Positions 8,549-17,827 of a stretch of DNA of 64,000 nucleotides are shown piece by piece. The stretch comes from Arenibacter hampyeongensis. GTDB lineage: Bacteria > Bacteroidota > Bacteroidia > Flavobacteriales > Flavobacteriaceae. Within the stretch, counting starts at the first letter, position 1. Every line of letters begins with the position of its first letter. Location: positions 806,001-870,000 of the forward strand of contig NZ_PIOB01000001.1 in assembly GCF_002909255.1 (NCBI RefSeq). The letters run 5' to 3'. Made by a program: the position numbers and the translations under genes. The notes beneath the pieces were generated by a model. The model was not told where the DNA came from and searched no databases. It saw nothing but the letters and a program-made list of their open reading frames with translations.

Positions 8549-8634
8549 TTGGCTTTTGTGGATTTAACTGTTAACCGAAAATTTGAATCTTGTTTTTCTA
8601 TATAATTGATGTATAGTTGCTCGGCGCCACCTGG
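8542..8634 (-). pseudogene. C-terminal toxin-tip remnant (30 codons)
   Basis: A frame without start codon leaves REP element E and reads PGGAEQLYINYIEKQ, then ends in KSTKAKW with TAA at 8542, overlapping the ATG at 8548. An in-frame TAG inside the REP blocks read-through from upstream. The GGAEQL motif matches GGEEQV in the remnant ending at 7206 at the same distance from the end, so the two were probably related toxin tips. Confidence 0.5.
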
Positions 8635-8655
8635 GAGACGCTCGCGCTAGCGGGG
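8622..8655 (+). repeat. REP element E (left half diverged)
   Basis: The right end GACGCTCGCGCTAGCGGGG is identical to elements C and D except for the G-run. The left half (CGGCGCCACCTGG) is different. It lies between the ART immunity gene and the remnant ending at 8542. Confidence 0.75.
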
Positions 8656-8662
8656 AATTATC

Positions 8663-9226
8663 TTAATGGGCTAGTTCCAAAAACATCTGATAGAGTTCTT
8701 CAATTTTTTGATTTACTTCTGGTTGTTTATAAACTTTTAAACTGGGTATTTTGTTAGGTTGTATCATTTCTTTGTAACTCCTAAATGCCTCATTAATTTC
8801 TAACTTAGTAGGAAATATTATTTTCTTCTTATATGGAGATGCATCAATTATCTCCATTTGATTTTCGCAAAATAGGAGTAAATCTTCTGTGAGGTGTTTT
8901 TGCTCATTGTTGATTTTATAACTCGCAGCTTGGATATAAGGGATTACTTCTCTTATTTTTGAGTATAAATTAATTTCGTGCAATGGCTGGGAGACGTCAA
9001 AACTTTCTTCACGATATTTAGCTATTTGAAGAATTCGATTTGATTGTTTGTTATCTTCCTCGGCCAATCCCCAATCGAAAGCTCTCCTGATTTCCTGCAC
9101 AATTTCAAGTCTCATTTCCATTTTTTCCTTTTCTCTTGCATTTGCAATTTCCATTTCTTTTCTTAAATGTTTTTTTAAATTGACGATAACAGAATCGATA
9201 TACTTTAATATTTGTTTATCTTTCAT
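8663..9226 (-). CDS. Probable immunity protein for the ADP-ribosyltransferase toxin
   Basis: The 187-residue protein is helical and charged, without a signal peptide. A coiled-coil-like stretch covers about residues 15-45 (KKHLRKEMEIANAREKEKME). Its start overlaps the toxin stop as TAATG, so it is made immediately after the toxin and from the same mRNA. That arrangement, and the toxin tip upstream, are the whole case for an immunity role; I do not recognise the family. A cytoplasmic location fits a tip that modifies cytoplasmic targets. Confidence 0.65.
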   Translation of the reverse strand: MKDKQILKYIDSVIVNLKKHLRKEMEIANAREKEKMEMRLEIVQEIRRAFDWGLAEEDNKQSNRILQIAKYREESFDVSQPLHEINLYSKIREVIPYIQAASYKINNEQKHLTEDLLLFCENQMEIIDASPYKKKIIFPTKLEINEAFRSYKEMIQPNKIPSLKVYKQPEVNQKIEELYQMFLELAH

Positions 9227-12200
9227 TAGTCTATTAGTTTTAGAGTTATTTTAGTAAAGGGATTTTTTTGGGAGAATGACGGATCATTAATAGGAAAATC
9301 GTCAACAATATTGATCACCTTAAAGTTTTGACCACTCAACAATAATACTTCCATTTCGCCAGGAAGACAGGATATTTTGCATATGTTAGAACCATTTGCA
9401 TTTATTATTTCCAAAACAACATCATACCCATAGCGATAGCTGAACCTATATGCTGCAATTTCAATGCTTGTAGAAGTAGATTTAAAATCTTTAAAAATTA
9501 TATTATCCCCTATTTTCCAGTTGTTAATGTTTTTAACTTCTTCTCCTGTAATGCCCCTATACACTTGATTATGAAAACTGTTGGAAAGTTTAGATAATCC
9601 TGAACTTAATAGTTCATTTAATGCCTTGTTATAATCGTCCAACTTACCATCTCTTAATTGAGAATTTAGGTCATAATGAATCTTAACTCCCTTTCTCGAC
9701 ATATCACTTGTATATACTTTAATAGCAGTCAATTCGTCGATTGACAGGTTTGGGAACTTAGAGGTTAGTTCACTGGATATAACCTCTGTTCTTTGTGTAA
9801 TAACAAAAGTATCATTTAGAAATATCGATAAGTTGGAACTGGGATTATCCAATATTTCAGCCCATTTGGAATATCCTCCAGAATGCATAATATCTTGGAC
9901 TATATCATCTACACTCTTTCGCAGGTTATTATCAAGATATTTGCTCAGCAGTTTGAGTTCTCCGTTTTTTCCAATCCTAATGGTGCCATCCACATTGACC
10001 CTTCTCAATACTTCCCAGGCCTCTAGTAATTTGGGATTATTGGCAACAGCCTTTGCAAAGTCAATATTGGCTAAATCCGTATCTAGAACTTTAAAAACTG
10101 TTTCATCAAATTTCAATTTTTTTATGATTTCTCCTATTTGTTTGGTAGCGTTGTCGGAGAATTTCAATAACGAATAGTTTCCAGTACCAATTTTTATTAT
10201 TTTACCAATGTTTTTAACACTTGTGACATATACAAGAGGTATGGTGGATGCAAAAGAGATAGCTGCATTTTGCCCGTCTCCTTCCCATGTGTACCATGCA
10301 CCGTTTATGGCATCAAAGAGTTCACCTGCAACTGGTGTCATACCTGCTGTATCCAATAATAAATGTCCAGCTTCGGAAGAATAAAGCTTACCGAAAAGAT
10401 ATTTAAGGTCTTCGGTGGTATTCACATCATAAAAGGGTTCTTTTATCAACTGCCATAATCCATTGCCCTTGTTATATTGATATGTTTGAACTTGACCATT
10501 TTCACCATCAGCAATAGTGTATATATATGCCAAACCTCCATTTGTAGATTGCGACAATCTTAAAAACCCACCACTTCCGTAGTAATTATAGTAACCAAAA
10601 ATGTACTCCGTAAATGAGGAATAATCAATTTTGCGAAGGCATGTTTCGTAGTTTTGATCTTGTATTTTTAAAAGATCTGCAGGCCCATCAAAATCCCATT
10701 TGGTAACAAGAGGCCCAGTCCCCGTTTTATTAATATCAATGGGAATAAATTTACCTTCGAACATTAAGTGGGAGCAGCCCAAGCCACTATCTATAGATCT
10801 TACTATTATATTATTATTGTCCGGAAGTTCCGGAAACTGATATGGCTCATCTTCCTTTGCCCTTTTATATCCTGTAAAATTAGATTCTCGATTGTATCCA
10901 AGATAAATTCCTTTAGCAGGCCCATCTGGAATTGAGAAACTAGCTAAAACTCCATAAGCCGTTATAGGTTTGCTTTTAACTTTATAAAATGCAGGAATTG
11001 CCTCCTTAGGCAATGCAACAGGTATGCCAGCGGGGGAAACATATACTAAAGAGTTATTCTTATTTGAAACATTATCGATTTGTATTAAATCGGTGTGTTC
11101 GAAAGCTATATCTGAGGAGGTAATATCCCCATCCTCATCATCTTGGAAAACATAAAACTTCAACTTAGGATTGTGTAATTGTTTCCAGTCCATATGACTG
11201 AGCAGCGAACCGTTGGCATAGTCCATCAGCCATCCGGTTTTGCCTTCGATCTCCTTTCCATATAGATCAAAAGGATGTTGTAGTGCAAAAACCCCGTGAC
11301 CAATTTCATGAGCTATGGTTTTAGCTAACTCTCCTTTACCCTCTTCATCGGCATTTTGATTGTCGTTACTGGTAAATACAAAACCAAACTGTCGTTGTAA
11401 AGGCATAAATCCGCCTATAGGTTTGGAAGGTTTGACTCCGCTACCAAAAACAAATACATAGTATTTATTAATATTGTAATCGATTTTATTTTTGAGGTCT
11501 GCAATGACTGCTTGTTGTTCGGCATTGTAATTGGTAAGCCAACCACTATCGCCAATATCCAAACGGGCATTATCTCCCAATACTGCTAGGTCTAGTTCGG
11601 CACTCGCGGTCTGCGTTTCTATGTTAATCGTTGCAACTCCCTTTTTAAAGATTTTAGCTACCTCATTTGCCAATCCGTTCACGTTCCCTCCGCTCACGGA
11701 AACTAAAACAACATCTACGGGTCTGTCCGTCAAATGCCAAAGGGTAAAGGCCCCGGCGGTTAGTTGTTTGGTCCTGTCCGCTTTGGAGGGCACTACGGCA
11801 TAGATGATTTCATTCTCGAAAGTGTAACGACCTTTGAGGGTTAGCCGAATAGTATTACTGCCTCTAATTTCAACAGGGATTTTTTCACCCTGTTTTGTTT
11901 TAAATACAATACTATCCAATACATATTGGTTGCTGCCTGTTTGTTCTATTATGGCATCAACATAAGCTGTCTGGCCTTTTTCAACGGCCTGATGAGCCAA
12001 AGTGTAATTATTACCACCGGCATCTAGTATGGTGGTGTATTCCTTTTTTATACTGGCATTTGCGGTACTAGGTATCTCGTCAAAACCAAAATCGCCCGGC
12101 ACTTCTTTGAATATAATCTGGATATCTTTTGCCGTTAAGCGTTCCAGTTGCCCGTTCGTGGATATGCCTTCCACATTGTTGGAAGTTACAGCACCTCCAG

Positions 12201-14067
12201 CATCAATCTGACCTCCTTCTCTAATCTCGCCGCTGGCATCAATATGATAGACCTGGCCTTCACCATCAACGACTACCTTGTCATCACCCAAAGGTTCCGA
12301 AATAGAGGCTCCATTTTCCGGATTGGTTATGGTCACCATTCCGTCCTTTATTTTAATGTAATTTCCAACACTGTCTCTTGGAATCATAAAGTTGACCCGC
12401 ATTTCATCAAGGTCATTATCTCCTTCGAAAGGTTCGGCAACTAAATCACTTATGGTATCCATCGTCTCCACTACCTCATCCACATCCAGAATACTCGCTA
12501 AGTTGGGGTCATAGACCGTAACCACGGTACCCTCGGACATTTGCTTATCGGTATTGATCAGCACATTGGTAAATTTTACGCCTACTCTTATACTATTCAA
12601 ATAAGGGATGGTGACATAGCCTTTGCCCGTAAACCGTCCGTTACTTCCACTAACCTCCAAAACATGTATAGGGAAATCTCCGGCTACAAAACTTTCTCCT
12701 GTACTTAATTTAGGTAGAGGTTCTTTATTCGTCAGGCTAAAATTGGGGGTTATGCCACATTGGTATACACTGGCTTCATTATCGGCTAAAAAGGTGGTGA
12801 ACTGCTTGGTCACACTCCATTCGCTACCTGTAACAACACATTTTTTCTGCAATTGGTATTCATAGGTTGCACCTGCTTTTAGGTCCCAAAGGGTAAGCTG
12901 GTTAGTAGTGGTCTTGGAAAGAAACCATTCGGCATCTTGTACATTTTTTTGCCGATACCGAACCGTAAATTCGGGCACTTCGGTCGTAAAATCATCCCAA
13001 AAAATATTGGCATTGGTGCTGCCTTTTACTTCATGGTTTATACCTACTGGCAAATCGCATGACCCTGCATAGCTAAAAGAGAAAATTTCACTATATCCCT
13101 GATTTTTAAATAGTCCAATTTCTTCGGCACCCTGTTTGGCTTTTGCTTGTATCCGCCAAGCATAGTTTTTGCCAGATAGCAAAAGAGGGTCGGACGGACC
13201 ATATACGTAGGTGGTGGAGGTAGTGGTAGTTTGAAAAACGGGAGGGGAACTTAAAAAAGCGGCTTGCGGGTCTATTTGGGTGTCCCAAATCTCTACCAAG
13301 CTTAGCTCATATTCCACATTGCTAACGTTAATACTTCTGGGTGTCCATTGAAATACAATGTTTTGCGGATTGTTCTCGGCAACAAGGGTCTTGTTCCTTG
13401 GGGATATTAGAAAAGGAGGTTCGTTCTGGAAGACTACACTTATGGCACAGCTTTTTTGGGAAAGGCGGTTGCCGGTAAGAACTTCATACACCTCATAACA
13501 AAACTGATATGCCCCTTCGGGAATAACTTGTCCATAGACATTGGGCGAAATACCCGTAATATTTTCAAAGCGAAAATATGGCGCCAATTCTACGTTGGTC
13601 AATACCAGGGGAACACCGCCTTCTAAAAACAAGGGACTTGAGCCAACTACTACATCATTGCTCTGGAATGAAATTCCATTTCCTTGAAAATAGGCCTTTA
13701 GCCGTATTTCACGATTGTTGATTTCTAAATCGTTTAGTATAATTTGAAGCCGTAACGGGCTGTTTGTTGTACTGGCATCGGCATATTGCGAAAAGTATAT
13801 GGGCGGTGGTGGGGCTACCTGGGGAATTAATTGTACAGGAAAAGATTGTGCGCTAGCCAGTAAGCAGTTGGCTATTAACAGAAGCCACAAGAAAACCCTC
13901 CCAAATCCACTACATTTTAGGGCTAAAATTTTATAAGGGTCAAAGGAATTATTTTTGGCAAAAGAAATATATATTATATGCCATATGTTCGCACACCACC
14001 TTTTAAAGGGATAATCCCCTTTAAAAACGGAAAAAATAAAAACATACAATCGTAATAGTTTTGCCAT
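9226..14067 (-). CDS. Polymorphic toxin: FN3, zincin, pretoxin and ADP-ribosyltransferase tip (1613 aa)
   Basis: The secretion signal is at about residues 57-74 (VFLWLLLIANCLLASAQ); the 50 residues before it are unusual, and the true start may be downstream. Mature N-terminal modules begin FPVQLIPQVAPP and recall Bacteroidota TANFOR-type proteins. A fibronectin III domain lies near 337-430. A zinc-peptidase site HEIGHG is at 920-925 with a Met-turn-like WLMDYANG after it. A pretoxin segment (LLLDTAGMTPVAGELFD) starts at 1236. The tip has the R-S-E ADP-ribosyltransferase triad: R1504 in VYRGIT, S1530-T-S in FKSTSTS, and E1571-M-E1573 in PGEMEVLL. ExE is typical of arginine-modifying enzymes. 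I infer that the zincin frees the tip. Its stop overlaps the immunity gene. Confidence 0.88.
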   Translation of the reverse strand: MAKLLRLYVFIFSVFKGDYPFKRWCANIWHIIYISFAKNNSFDPYKILALKCSGFGRVFLWLLLIANCLLASAQSFPVQLIPQVAPPPPIYFSQYADASTTNSPLRLQIILNDLEINNREIRLKAYFQGNGISFQSNDVVVGSSPLFLEGGVPLVLTNVELAPYFRFENITGISPNVYGQVIPEGAYQFCYEVYEVLTGNRLSQKSCAISVVFQNEPPFLISPRNKTLVAENNPQNIVFQWTPRSINVSNVEYELSLVEIWDTQIDPQAAFLSSPPVFQTTTTSTTYVYGPSDPLLLSGKNYAWRIQAKAKQGAEEIGLFKNQGYSEIFSFSYAGSCDLPVGINHEVKGSTNANIFWDDFTTEVPEFTVRYRQKNVQDAEWFLSKTTTNQLTLWDLKAGATYEYQLQKKCVVTGSEWSVTKQFTTFLADNEASVYQCGITPNFSLTNKEPLPKLSTGESFVAGDFPIHVLEVSGSNGRFTGKGYVTIPYLNSIRVGVKFTNVLINTDKQMSEGTVVTVYDPNLASILDVDEVVETMDTISDLVAEPFEGDNDLDEMRVNFMIPRDSVGNYIKIKDGMVTITNPENGASISEPLGDDKVVVDGEGQVYHIDASGEIREGGQIDAGGAVTSNNVEGISTNGQLERLTAKDIQIIFKEVPGDFGFDEIPSTANASIKKEYTTILDAGGNNYTLAHQAVEKGQTAYVDAIIEQTGSNQYVLDSIVFKTKQGEKIPVEIRGSNTIRLTLKGRYTFENEIIYAVVPSKADRTKQLTAGAFTLWHLTDRPVDVVLVSVSGGNVNGLANEVAKIFKKGVATINIETQTASAELDLAVLGDNARLDIGDSGWLTNYNAEQQAVIADLKNKIDYNINKYYVFVFGSGVKPSKPIGGFMPLQRQFGFVFTSNDNQNADEEGKGELAKTIAHEIGHGVFALQHPFDLYGKEIEGKTGWLMDYANGSLLSHMDWKQLHNPKLKFYVFQDDEDGDITSSDIAFEHTDLIQIDNVSNKNNSLVYVSPAGIPVALPKEAIPAFYKVKSKPITAYGVLASFSIPDGPAKGIYLGYNRESNFTGYKRAKEDEPYQFPELPDNNNIIVRSIDSGLGCSHLMFEGKFIPIDINKTGTGPLVTKWDFDGPADLLKIQDQNYETCLRKIDYSSFTEYIFGYYNYYGSGGFLRLSQSTNGGLAYIYTIADGENGQVQTYQYNKGNGLWQLIKEPFYDVNTTEDLKYLFGKLYSSEAGHLLLDTAGMTPVAGELFDAINGAWYTWEGDGQNAAISFASTIPLVYVTSVKNIGKIIKIGTGNYSLLKFSDNATKQIGEIIKKLKFDETVFKVLDTDLANIDFAKAVANNPKLLEAWEVLRRVNVDGTIRIGKNGELKLLSKYLDNNLRKSVDDIVQDIMHSGGYSKWAEILDNPSSNLSIFLNDTFVITQRTEVISSELTSKFPNLSIDELTAIKVYTSDMSRKGVKIHYDLNSQLRDGKLDDYNKALNELLSSGLSKLSNSFHNQVYRGITGEEVKNINNWKIGDNIIFKDFKSTSTSIEIAAYRFSYRYGYDVVLEIINANGSNICKISCLPGEMEVLLLSGQNFKVINIVDDFPINDPSFSQKNPFTKITLKLID

Positions 14068-14123
14068 ACAATATTAATATCCGGTTGGATAATAAATTTC
14101 TGGCCTTTAGGGGGGTAAGGGCC

Positions 14124-16580
14124 TTAGTTTTTGTTAATATAATTCAATTCAAAATCATCAGGATTTACAAGGCCCAAGGATTTTTTGTAATAAAAATCAA
14201 TAATCCCGTTTTCTAAATAATCTTCCAATTCATCCACATCTTGGCTATTATCAAATATCTCGAATGATTTTACTGATGCAAATTGTTTAAAATCCCTTAG
14301 ATATCCAGCTGGTTCCTGAACAACATCAATAGAATTAAATTCAATGAAAATCCTCTGCATCCAGCGGTGGCCAACTAATTTTTGTAAGCGTTCTTCCTGT
14401 TCTGCCAAAAGGGCCTTAAAAGTTGATTTTTCTTCTTCAGGGACCTCTATTTCCCAGTCTTTTTTGTTCAACGGGTGTTCGTCCACTTTCACCTTGGTCT
14501 CCACAAAGCTATTTTCCAGAGTGAGGTCTATTTTGCGCATATCAAACTTAATTTTTTGTATAACGGCAAATAATGCATCATTATAAGTGGCCAAGAAATC
14601 TTCAAAAGAGTAAAGTTCTTTTAAAAAGGTAATAGCATTTTCTTTGTAGGGCTGCTCTTGTTTTTGATCTTTCACCAAAGCCAATAAAAGCGTTAGTTCA
14701 TTTTTTTTGAATTGAGGGATATCCTCAAATTGAGAACTTTGGAAAACTGTAGTAAGTTGTCGGTTCAGCTCTGGAATTGTACCACTATAGGTTACATTTC
14801 TGTAGCGGAAACTCAAGATGTTTTCGCTGATACCAAGTGGGTTAACCCGAGGGGCGCGCTCTCCAGGCTCCAAATTCAGTTTGAAGTTATCAAAGGCATA
14901 ACTATAACCAAAGGTTACGGTGAGGTCGCGTCCCGTATTTAAGGTGGAATTGCGAAATAGTGCCAAGAAATTTAGGCTGAGGTTATGTTTTTCCAATAGG
15001 GCATAATTGCTACCCAATCTAAAATTGTATATATTATTTTGTTGCTGGCCATTGGTATAGGAAGTGTTGAAAGAGGTAGAGAGATGCGTGCGGAGTTGTT
15101 TTTCAAAGAATTGTTTCCCTATTGTCAATGTTGGGCCCAAGGTAAGGCTATTGTCTGTTTCACCAATTGCATTGTAGGAGGTGTTAGCGGCTAAGGTAAC
15201 GGTCAGGTTTTGTTTGGGATAACCAAGAGTATACCCGGCCATACCGTTATAAAAGGCATTGTTGCCTCCGGCTATATTTTCACCCTCTTGTTGGTTATTG
15301 GAATTTTGGTAGACCAAATTTAGGTTAGTACTATGCTGTTTGTTCTCCGTCTTTTTTAGAATATAATTTATACCGAGATTGGCATTTTGCGATATCTGTC
15401 TATAATTTAGGGTGTCTATATTATCGAATTCCCCAACTTGGTTGATATAATCGAATTGGTCTCGAATATTGGTGTAGGATTGAAAGTTGGAGTATCCCGC
15501 ATTGATGCCCAAACGTTCCGATGCTGTATAATTGAGGGTAACAACACTTACAATTCGTTGTTGGTCAGATGTCTTGGCATTGTCCAGATTGTCTTGTTGA
15601 ATTCCAGCATTTATGCTGAGGTTTACTTTGTTATTAAAGAGGGTCTGACTTGCATTAAGGGTAATGTTCTCCAAATCATTGTTAAAGTAATAGGCGCCCA
15701 GCGTCTTGTATTCCGGATCTATACGCTCATAACCGGCGCCCACGGTGCCGTTACCCGCAGGATAAGAAAAAGAAGCATTTAAGGCATTGTAATAATTGGT
15801 GCTAATATTCTCATTTAGCATAAAAGAGAGCAGACCATTGGATGTAGGGGTATCGGTTAGCCTAGCATCTTCGGTTACCCCAGATATGGCATACTCAATT
15901 CTTATTTGGGCCTTGTCCAAAAATCGGAATTCAGATTCGAATGAGAGTACGGCATTGTCTTTTGGGGAAAGCCCAAGTTCTGCCGGGAAATTATTTTCCA
16001 AGGAATATTCATCATCGGAGGCCTTAAAAAGAATAATTCCCAATTTCATAAAATCGAAATCGTATGCTGTTTTAATCCCGTATCCCATTCGTTTATATGC
16101 AGTAAGTGATCTAGGTTCTTCGGGGTCATATTCCGTTGCTTTCAAGAAGCGACCGTACATGGCACTTATCTGGAATTTTCCTTCGGGATTCAACTCGAAC
16201 CCGCCCCCGCTAAATTGGTGCCCACTTAAGGTGTAAGGGGAGAAGGTCATACTAACATCCCCAATATGTGCGGTAGCCCATTTGTAGGAAGGGTGAAGAC
16301 TTAAACGATTGAATTTAAAAGGATTTGGGAAATTGAAATTTTGATTGGAGTAGGTGAACGAAAGTGGAATATTATAAAGTCCGGCTAAATTGAAATTGAG
16401 ATTACCCGTTAAATAATAGGTGAAATCCTGTCGGTTCGTGGAACCATCATAGTAAACCGCGTTTGCGGCGATCCCTCCATTGTACCGCACCCATTTTTCT
16501 TTGCCCAATTGGTCAAAATTGATACTCTGGGAAAAACCAAACGTACAGCACATAACAAAGGGGCATATAAGTTTGAACAA
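14124..16580 (-). CDS. Outer-membrane beta-barrel-like protein (818 aa), first gene of the toxin operon
   Basis: A signal peptide ends near residue 18 (MCCTFGFSQ). Residues of about 30-590 show dozens of alternating amphipathic strands (YYLTGNLNFNL, LNASFSYPAGNGTVGAGYER, FRLGSNYALLEKHNLSLNFL) like a large porin or transporter barrel. The last 220 residues are different, charged and partly helical (AEQEERLQKLVGHRW) and may be periplasmic. I recognise no named family. It is 56 bp upstream of the toxin gene on the same strand and begins the run that ends at position 1. A barrel co-transcribed with a giant exported toxin could be its outer-membrane passage or anchor; this is inference. Confidence 0.7.
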   Translation of the reverse strand: MFKLICPFVMCCTFGFSQSINFDQLGKEKWVRYNGGIAANAVYYDGSTNRQDFTYYLTGNLNFNLAGLYNIPLSFTYSNQNFNFPNPFKFNRLSLHPSYKWATAHIGDVSMTFSPYTLSGHQFSGGGFELNPEGKFQISAMYGRFLKATEYDPEEPRSLTAYKRMGYGIKTAYDFDFMKLGIILFKASDDEYSLENNFPAELGLSPKDNAVLSFESEFRFLDKAQIRIEYAISGVTEDARLTDTPTSNGLLSFMLNENISTNYYNALNASFSYPAGNGTVGAGYERIDPEYKTLGAYYFNNDLENITLNASQTLFNNKVNLSINAGIQQDNLDNAKTSDQQRIVSVVTLNYTASERLGINAGYSNFQSYTNIRDQFDYINQVGEFDNIDTLNYRQISQNANLGINYILKKTENKQHSTNLNLVYQNSNNQQEGENIAGGNNAFYNGMAGYTLGYPKQNLTVTLAANTSYNAIGETDNSLTLGPTLTIGKQFFEKQLRTHLSTSFNTSYTNGQQQNNIYNFRLGSNYALLEKHNLSLNFLALFRNSTLNTGRDLTVTFGYSYAFDNFKLNLEPGERAPRVNPLGISENILSFRYRNVTYSGTIPELNRQLTTVFQSSQFEDIPQFKKNELTLLLALVKDQKQEQPYKENAITFLKELYSFEDFLATYNDALFAVIQKIKFDMRKIDLTLENSFVETKVKVDEHPLNKKDWEIEVPEEEKSTFKALLAEQEERLQKLVGHRWMQRIFIEFNSIDVVQEPAGYLRDFKQFASVKSFEIFDNSQDVDELEDYLENGIIDFYYKKSLGLVNPDDFELNYINKN

Positions 16581-16882
16581 TGGCGTGTTCTTAGAGTTTT
16601 AAAAATAAGTTAAAATTTTAATTTTAACATAATTTTTTCGATGAAATACCTCCTATTTTTTGTAGTATTCTAATTTTTTTATTATCAGATTATTCTTGTT
16701 ATATGGTGGTATTGAAAGATGTTTATTATTTTTTGAAGGAATTTGGCCGGAATTTAACATCAAAGGGATAGGCAAAAATGACATGTTATGAAAGCCCAGG
16801 ACTGTTCATTGTTGGTTTAGATAATTGCAATTGGCTTTCATTTTTTTAGTAGATCTAAAGCTATAATGAATACAGCCTATGA
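16581..16882. other. Intergenic region, island promoter expected here
   Basis: These 302 bases are very AT-rich and separate the toxin operon from hipT, both read leftwards. I see no gene or clear hairpin. The promoter of the toxin island should lie here, but I could not point to a convincing TAnnTTTG box. Confidence 0.4.
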
Positions 16883-17827
16883 TTAGTTGTTCTTAAATAT
16901 ATCATATCTATTATCAAGAATACTCAAGTAGGATTCTTTCATTTTCGCAGATAGAAATGATTTATTTATCCATTCAACCGCTTTGGGCTTATTTTTGATT
17001 ATTCGATTAAATGCGTTTTTAATTTGCTTAGGATTTAGCCCCATGCCTTTTCCTAATTGCGTAAAATCTTCCTGTTTAAACTTTTTCTTTTTCCCGGCAA
17101 GTGTAAGTGCAAGTTCTTCCTCATCTTCAGGATTTAAAATAGCCACATTAAGTAAGTCGTAGGCCGGTGCAAGTTCCCATCTCGAAGCATTTTCCATCAT
17201 TGAAAAGTTCTTCAAGTGCATATCATTATTACCTGTTAAAAAGCTAAATAAAGCCAATTCAAAATAAAAGATCTTGTCCAGTAAGGTGTTACTCGAATAA
17301 TTGTGAAGGGCCTTTCCAACTTTTTCCATCGAGCCTTTGTATTTATCAAATGCCTCGGTAATCTGAAACATATCTATCATGTGAATCTTTTCTCCCGTTT
17401 CCGTCCTGTCAACACGTTTCGTTATATATGAGAGTTCTCCGGAAGCAAGTCGGATCAATGAGGCTGGTACTACCCTAATTCCGAAGGATTCGGCTATTCG
17501 CATTGTTACATGTTCGTTTTCAGGCATTTCAGGAAAGCGATCAGATGGGGGCTTAAAAATGTATTGTCCTCCCAAAGCACCTACAACAGTAAGGCGGTAG
17601 TCTGATCTTCCTTTAGTTTCATTCACTAAGGTCATTGATAATTTCGCCTGAACACCTGGTACTGAGACACTTCGTTCAACCACATTTTTGGCTAGTACAC
17701 TCATTTGATTCAACGAGTACTCTATTAATGGAGGAGTTGGCGTTCCAAAGAATGCTAACGAACATTTCTCATGAAAATCATTCCCTTTCTCTACAGATTT
17801 GTAACAATATAGACATCTATTCTCCAT
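16883..17827 (-). CDS. hipT: HipT-type serine/threonine kinase toxin
   Basis: The 314 residues correspond to the HipA C-terminal kinase without the N-terminal subdomain, which is a separate gene here. Kinase landmarks are the SVSVPGVQAK loop with Ser53 and Ser55 (the position of the regulatory SIS serines in E. coli HipT), the ATP-binding Lys92 in YIFKPP, catalytic Asp202 in TGNNDMHLKN and metal-binding Asp224 in APAYDLLN. The N-terminus adds a C5-x2-C8...H19-x2-C22 cluster that may hold zinc. HipA-family kinases phosphorylate translation components such as aminoacyl-tRNA synthetases; the target here is unknown. The gene overlaps hipS by 11 bases. Confidence 0.9.
   Translation of the reverse strand: MENRCLYCYKSVEKGNDFHEKCSLAFFGTPTPPLIEYSLNQMSVLAKNVVERSVSVPGVQAKLSMTLVNETKGRSDYRLTVVGALGGQYIFKPPSDRFPEMPENEHVTMRIAESFGIRVVPASLIRLASGELSYITKRVDRTETGEKIHMIDMFQITEAFDKYKGSMEKVGKALHNYSSNTLLDKIFYFELALFSFLTGNNDMHLKNFSMMENASRWELAPAYDLLNVAILNPEDEEELALTLAGKKKKFKQEDFTQLGKGMGLNPKQIKNAFNRIIKNKPKAVEWINKSFLSAKMKESYLSILDNRYDIFKNN

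Noticed and set aside
9226-14067. Type IX secretion sorting domain on the toxin
   Set aside because: The C-terminus is occupied by the ART tip and ends without the beta-sandwich sorting signal.
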